A stretch of 64,000 bases of DNA from Isoetes taiwanensis (lineage: Eukaryota; Streptophyta; Lycopodiopsida; Isoetales; Isoetaceae). The notes beneath the pieces are model-generated. The model did not search any database. It was given only the letters and a program-made list of their open reading frames with translations, and was not told the origin of the DNA. This document shows, one piece after another, positions 62,409-64,000 of the stretch (positions within the stretch are counted from its first letter, which is position 1; each line of letters opens with the position of its first letter). The stretch is from contig JAJEKV010000004.1 in assembly GCA_021234155.1 (NCBI GenBank), forward strand, positions 14,891,159 to 14,955,158, written 5' to 3'. The position numbers and the translations under genes are program-made.

Positions 62409-64000
62409 TGTGACGCTTCCAAAATCTATACGATGCTCCCATCGTACAAATATGGGGAATTCCCCTCCCATGGCGACTACATCACCATGGAAAGGCCATC
62501 CGTCTAACTCAGACCACTTGGAATGGCCAAGTGTCCAGGTGAAGCACACAGGGGTATCATTCATCCCACATCCTTTATGGGAATCCTATATAGTGGAAGC
62601 GTACATACATGTTAGCACCTAGCAATCATATACAAAATAATATACCACCACGAAAGGTGGTCCATCCATCATCATACAAATAACCATACAGCGCCAATAT
62701 AACATAAGAAATATACCATAAACAAGGGCTCTATCCCAGGCTCAGACTTTATGGATCGATTGATGATCAAGGCCTTCGAATAATAACAGATAGAGGTATA
62801 ACATGGCATTGGCTGGCATAGAACAATAGCTAGGGTAGTCCACTACATCCAACCCTCTTGTGCACAATTTACAGATAGGCTGAGGCATGCTACTGCGTGG
62901 TTGTAGCCTTCCGGAGACGCAATCTCATGGAGTCACCCTATGAGACTACTCTGGGTTACATCTCCCCGGTCCGATGAGGCAGGAAAGGGATGACTCCCCT
63001 CCAGAATCACAGTGGTGGTGTGCTAAGGGAAACGTGCCACCCAAGTGCACACACATCTATAGATTTACCTCCCTAAATCTATACCGAGTCCAGGATATTC
63101 TTAAGGCACGCATCCTACGACCCATGACGTGATAGACCCATATCCGACCCAAACACAGTGACCGACTATAAGTCTAGCACACTGTAGAAGCTCTGGTAGC
63201 CATGCTCAGCAAGGCTCTGCCCCCACTTCACCAGATATGACCATTATTTGGTGCTGAACGACATCATAACATCTACAGCCCAGTGGGATCTTGTGCACAT
63301 GCCGCAATTACTGGGTCTTAAGGGTTCTAGCTAGAGATATATCTACTACTAAGAAGCTTTCAGGTCCCTACCTACCCTTAACCCCAAACACACAGGAGGA
63401 GCAGAAAGAGAGAACATAATCATAAACAAAGTAACCATCCTCATCTTAACAACACATAATAGAGAAGTTAACCACCCATCTAATCATACAAGGGCTAGCT
63501 GAAGCACAAACTATCTACAGACTAATCGGTCTCTTGGCTAGAGCCATTATTATGGAAGGCTTCCATTCTTCAGGTCTGGGTGCAGTAGCAATTAGCCCCT
63601 CCCTTATCCAACTCTTCCCAAATCGATTTGGGACAGAATTGGGAGTAGGGACCCAATTTGCACCCTAATCTTAGCAAGTTTTCCCTGGCCAATCAATTTG
63701 GGTCAGGTGGCTCTCCCTAATTAGCTGACATGTACTAATGAATATATTAATTAGTCTAATTAGGTTATTTAACTTAGTAACAATTTAGCATCACTAATAA
63801 AAGCCCTTTTAGGTTAACCACTACAGTTGTTACTGGAACTATTCTGGGTTCATCTACCAGAACTAGTCCAGCATACCCTCTGCCACTTAAACCTGGGTAT
63901 CTAATAAGAGAAATTTTTACTTCACAAGATATCACCACTCTTGGAATATTTCACTCGATTCTTTATGGTCATGGAGAATTTCATGACCAAGAAATTTACT
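62409..64000 (-). repeat. Large 5' LTR (cut by the window edge)
   Basis: At least 1.59 kb. On the minus strand it ends GGAAGCGTCACA just before a primer site. It is homologous throughout to 165-1731 in inverted orientation. The window ends before its TG start. The matching 3' LTR is not found at lower coordinates, so the element is truncated, or the LTR partner was lost. Confidence 0.8.

Overview
This is nuclear DNA of a land plant, in a region dominated by transposable elements. The evidence is a ten-exon plant-type serine carboxypeptidase gene, relics of plant families (NPH3, F-box/kelch, an intron-bearing RPS13 copy), Copia and Gypsy elements primed by initiator tRNA-Met, a Mutator-like element and LINEs. 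The species cannot be fixed. The RPS13 relic carries [10 protein letters not shown] where flowering plants, as I recall them, more often have a DENICKFAKKG-type sequence. This weakly suggests a moss, lycophyte or fern, and that is inference. The DNA is AT-rich and almost every gene except one is broken.

Layout from left to right. At 0.17-1.73 kb lies a large LTR (+). At 3.4-4.9 kb is a non-autonomous Mutator-like element with an 11-bp target duplication and a LINE 3' end inside it. AT-rich DNA follows, with a weak PPR-like fragment near 9.1 kb and a MITE with long inverted repeats at 10.7-11.2 kb. A decayed NPH3 gene (-) lies at 11.3-12.4 kb, a Gypsy gag-protease relic (-) at 14.15-15.7 kb, and a degenerate GAATCT repeat at 16.8-17.3 kb. 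The intact carboxypeptidase gene (-) occupies 18.24-20.68 kb and has a related repeat on each side.

The centre is a nest. A LINE that shows only ORF1 (-, 23.9-30.66 kb) was split by a Copia element (-, 24.80-30.31 kb; TSD GATGT; LTRs about 98% alike). The Copia pol gene was in turn hit by a short LINE 3' end with an (ATTCT)n tail at 26.93-27.11 kb. To the right are two short exon-like blocks (31.3-31.6 kb), a broken F-box/kelch gene (33.65-34.2 kb) between oppositely oriented GTTGCA-like repeats, and a 6-kb pyrimidine-rich block (36.6-42.6 kb) that includes about ten hairpin-forming repeats. A 5'-truncated LINE lies at 46.3-47.2 kb, an unprocessed RPS13 pseudogene at 53.07-53.81 kb, and a pair of LTR-like direct repeats at 56.0-57.9 kb.

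The right end is the most unusual part. A large LTR (-, 62.41 kb to the edge), related to the LTR at the left edge, is followed by an initiator-Met primer site. Then, where gag would normally sit, comes a frameshifted reading region whose C-terminal part is a histone H3 fold (60.57-61.06 kb). This looks like an LTR retroelement that carries, or sits directly beside, a captured H3 gene.

The carboxypeptidase is the only gene here that looks functional. The rest is a record of insertion, nesting and decay. Four LINE-derived copies share a conserved 3' end but carry different simple-repeat tails, which points to one LINE machinery serving several families.
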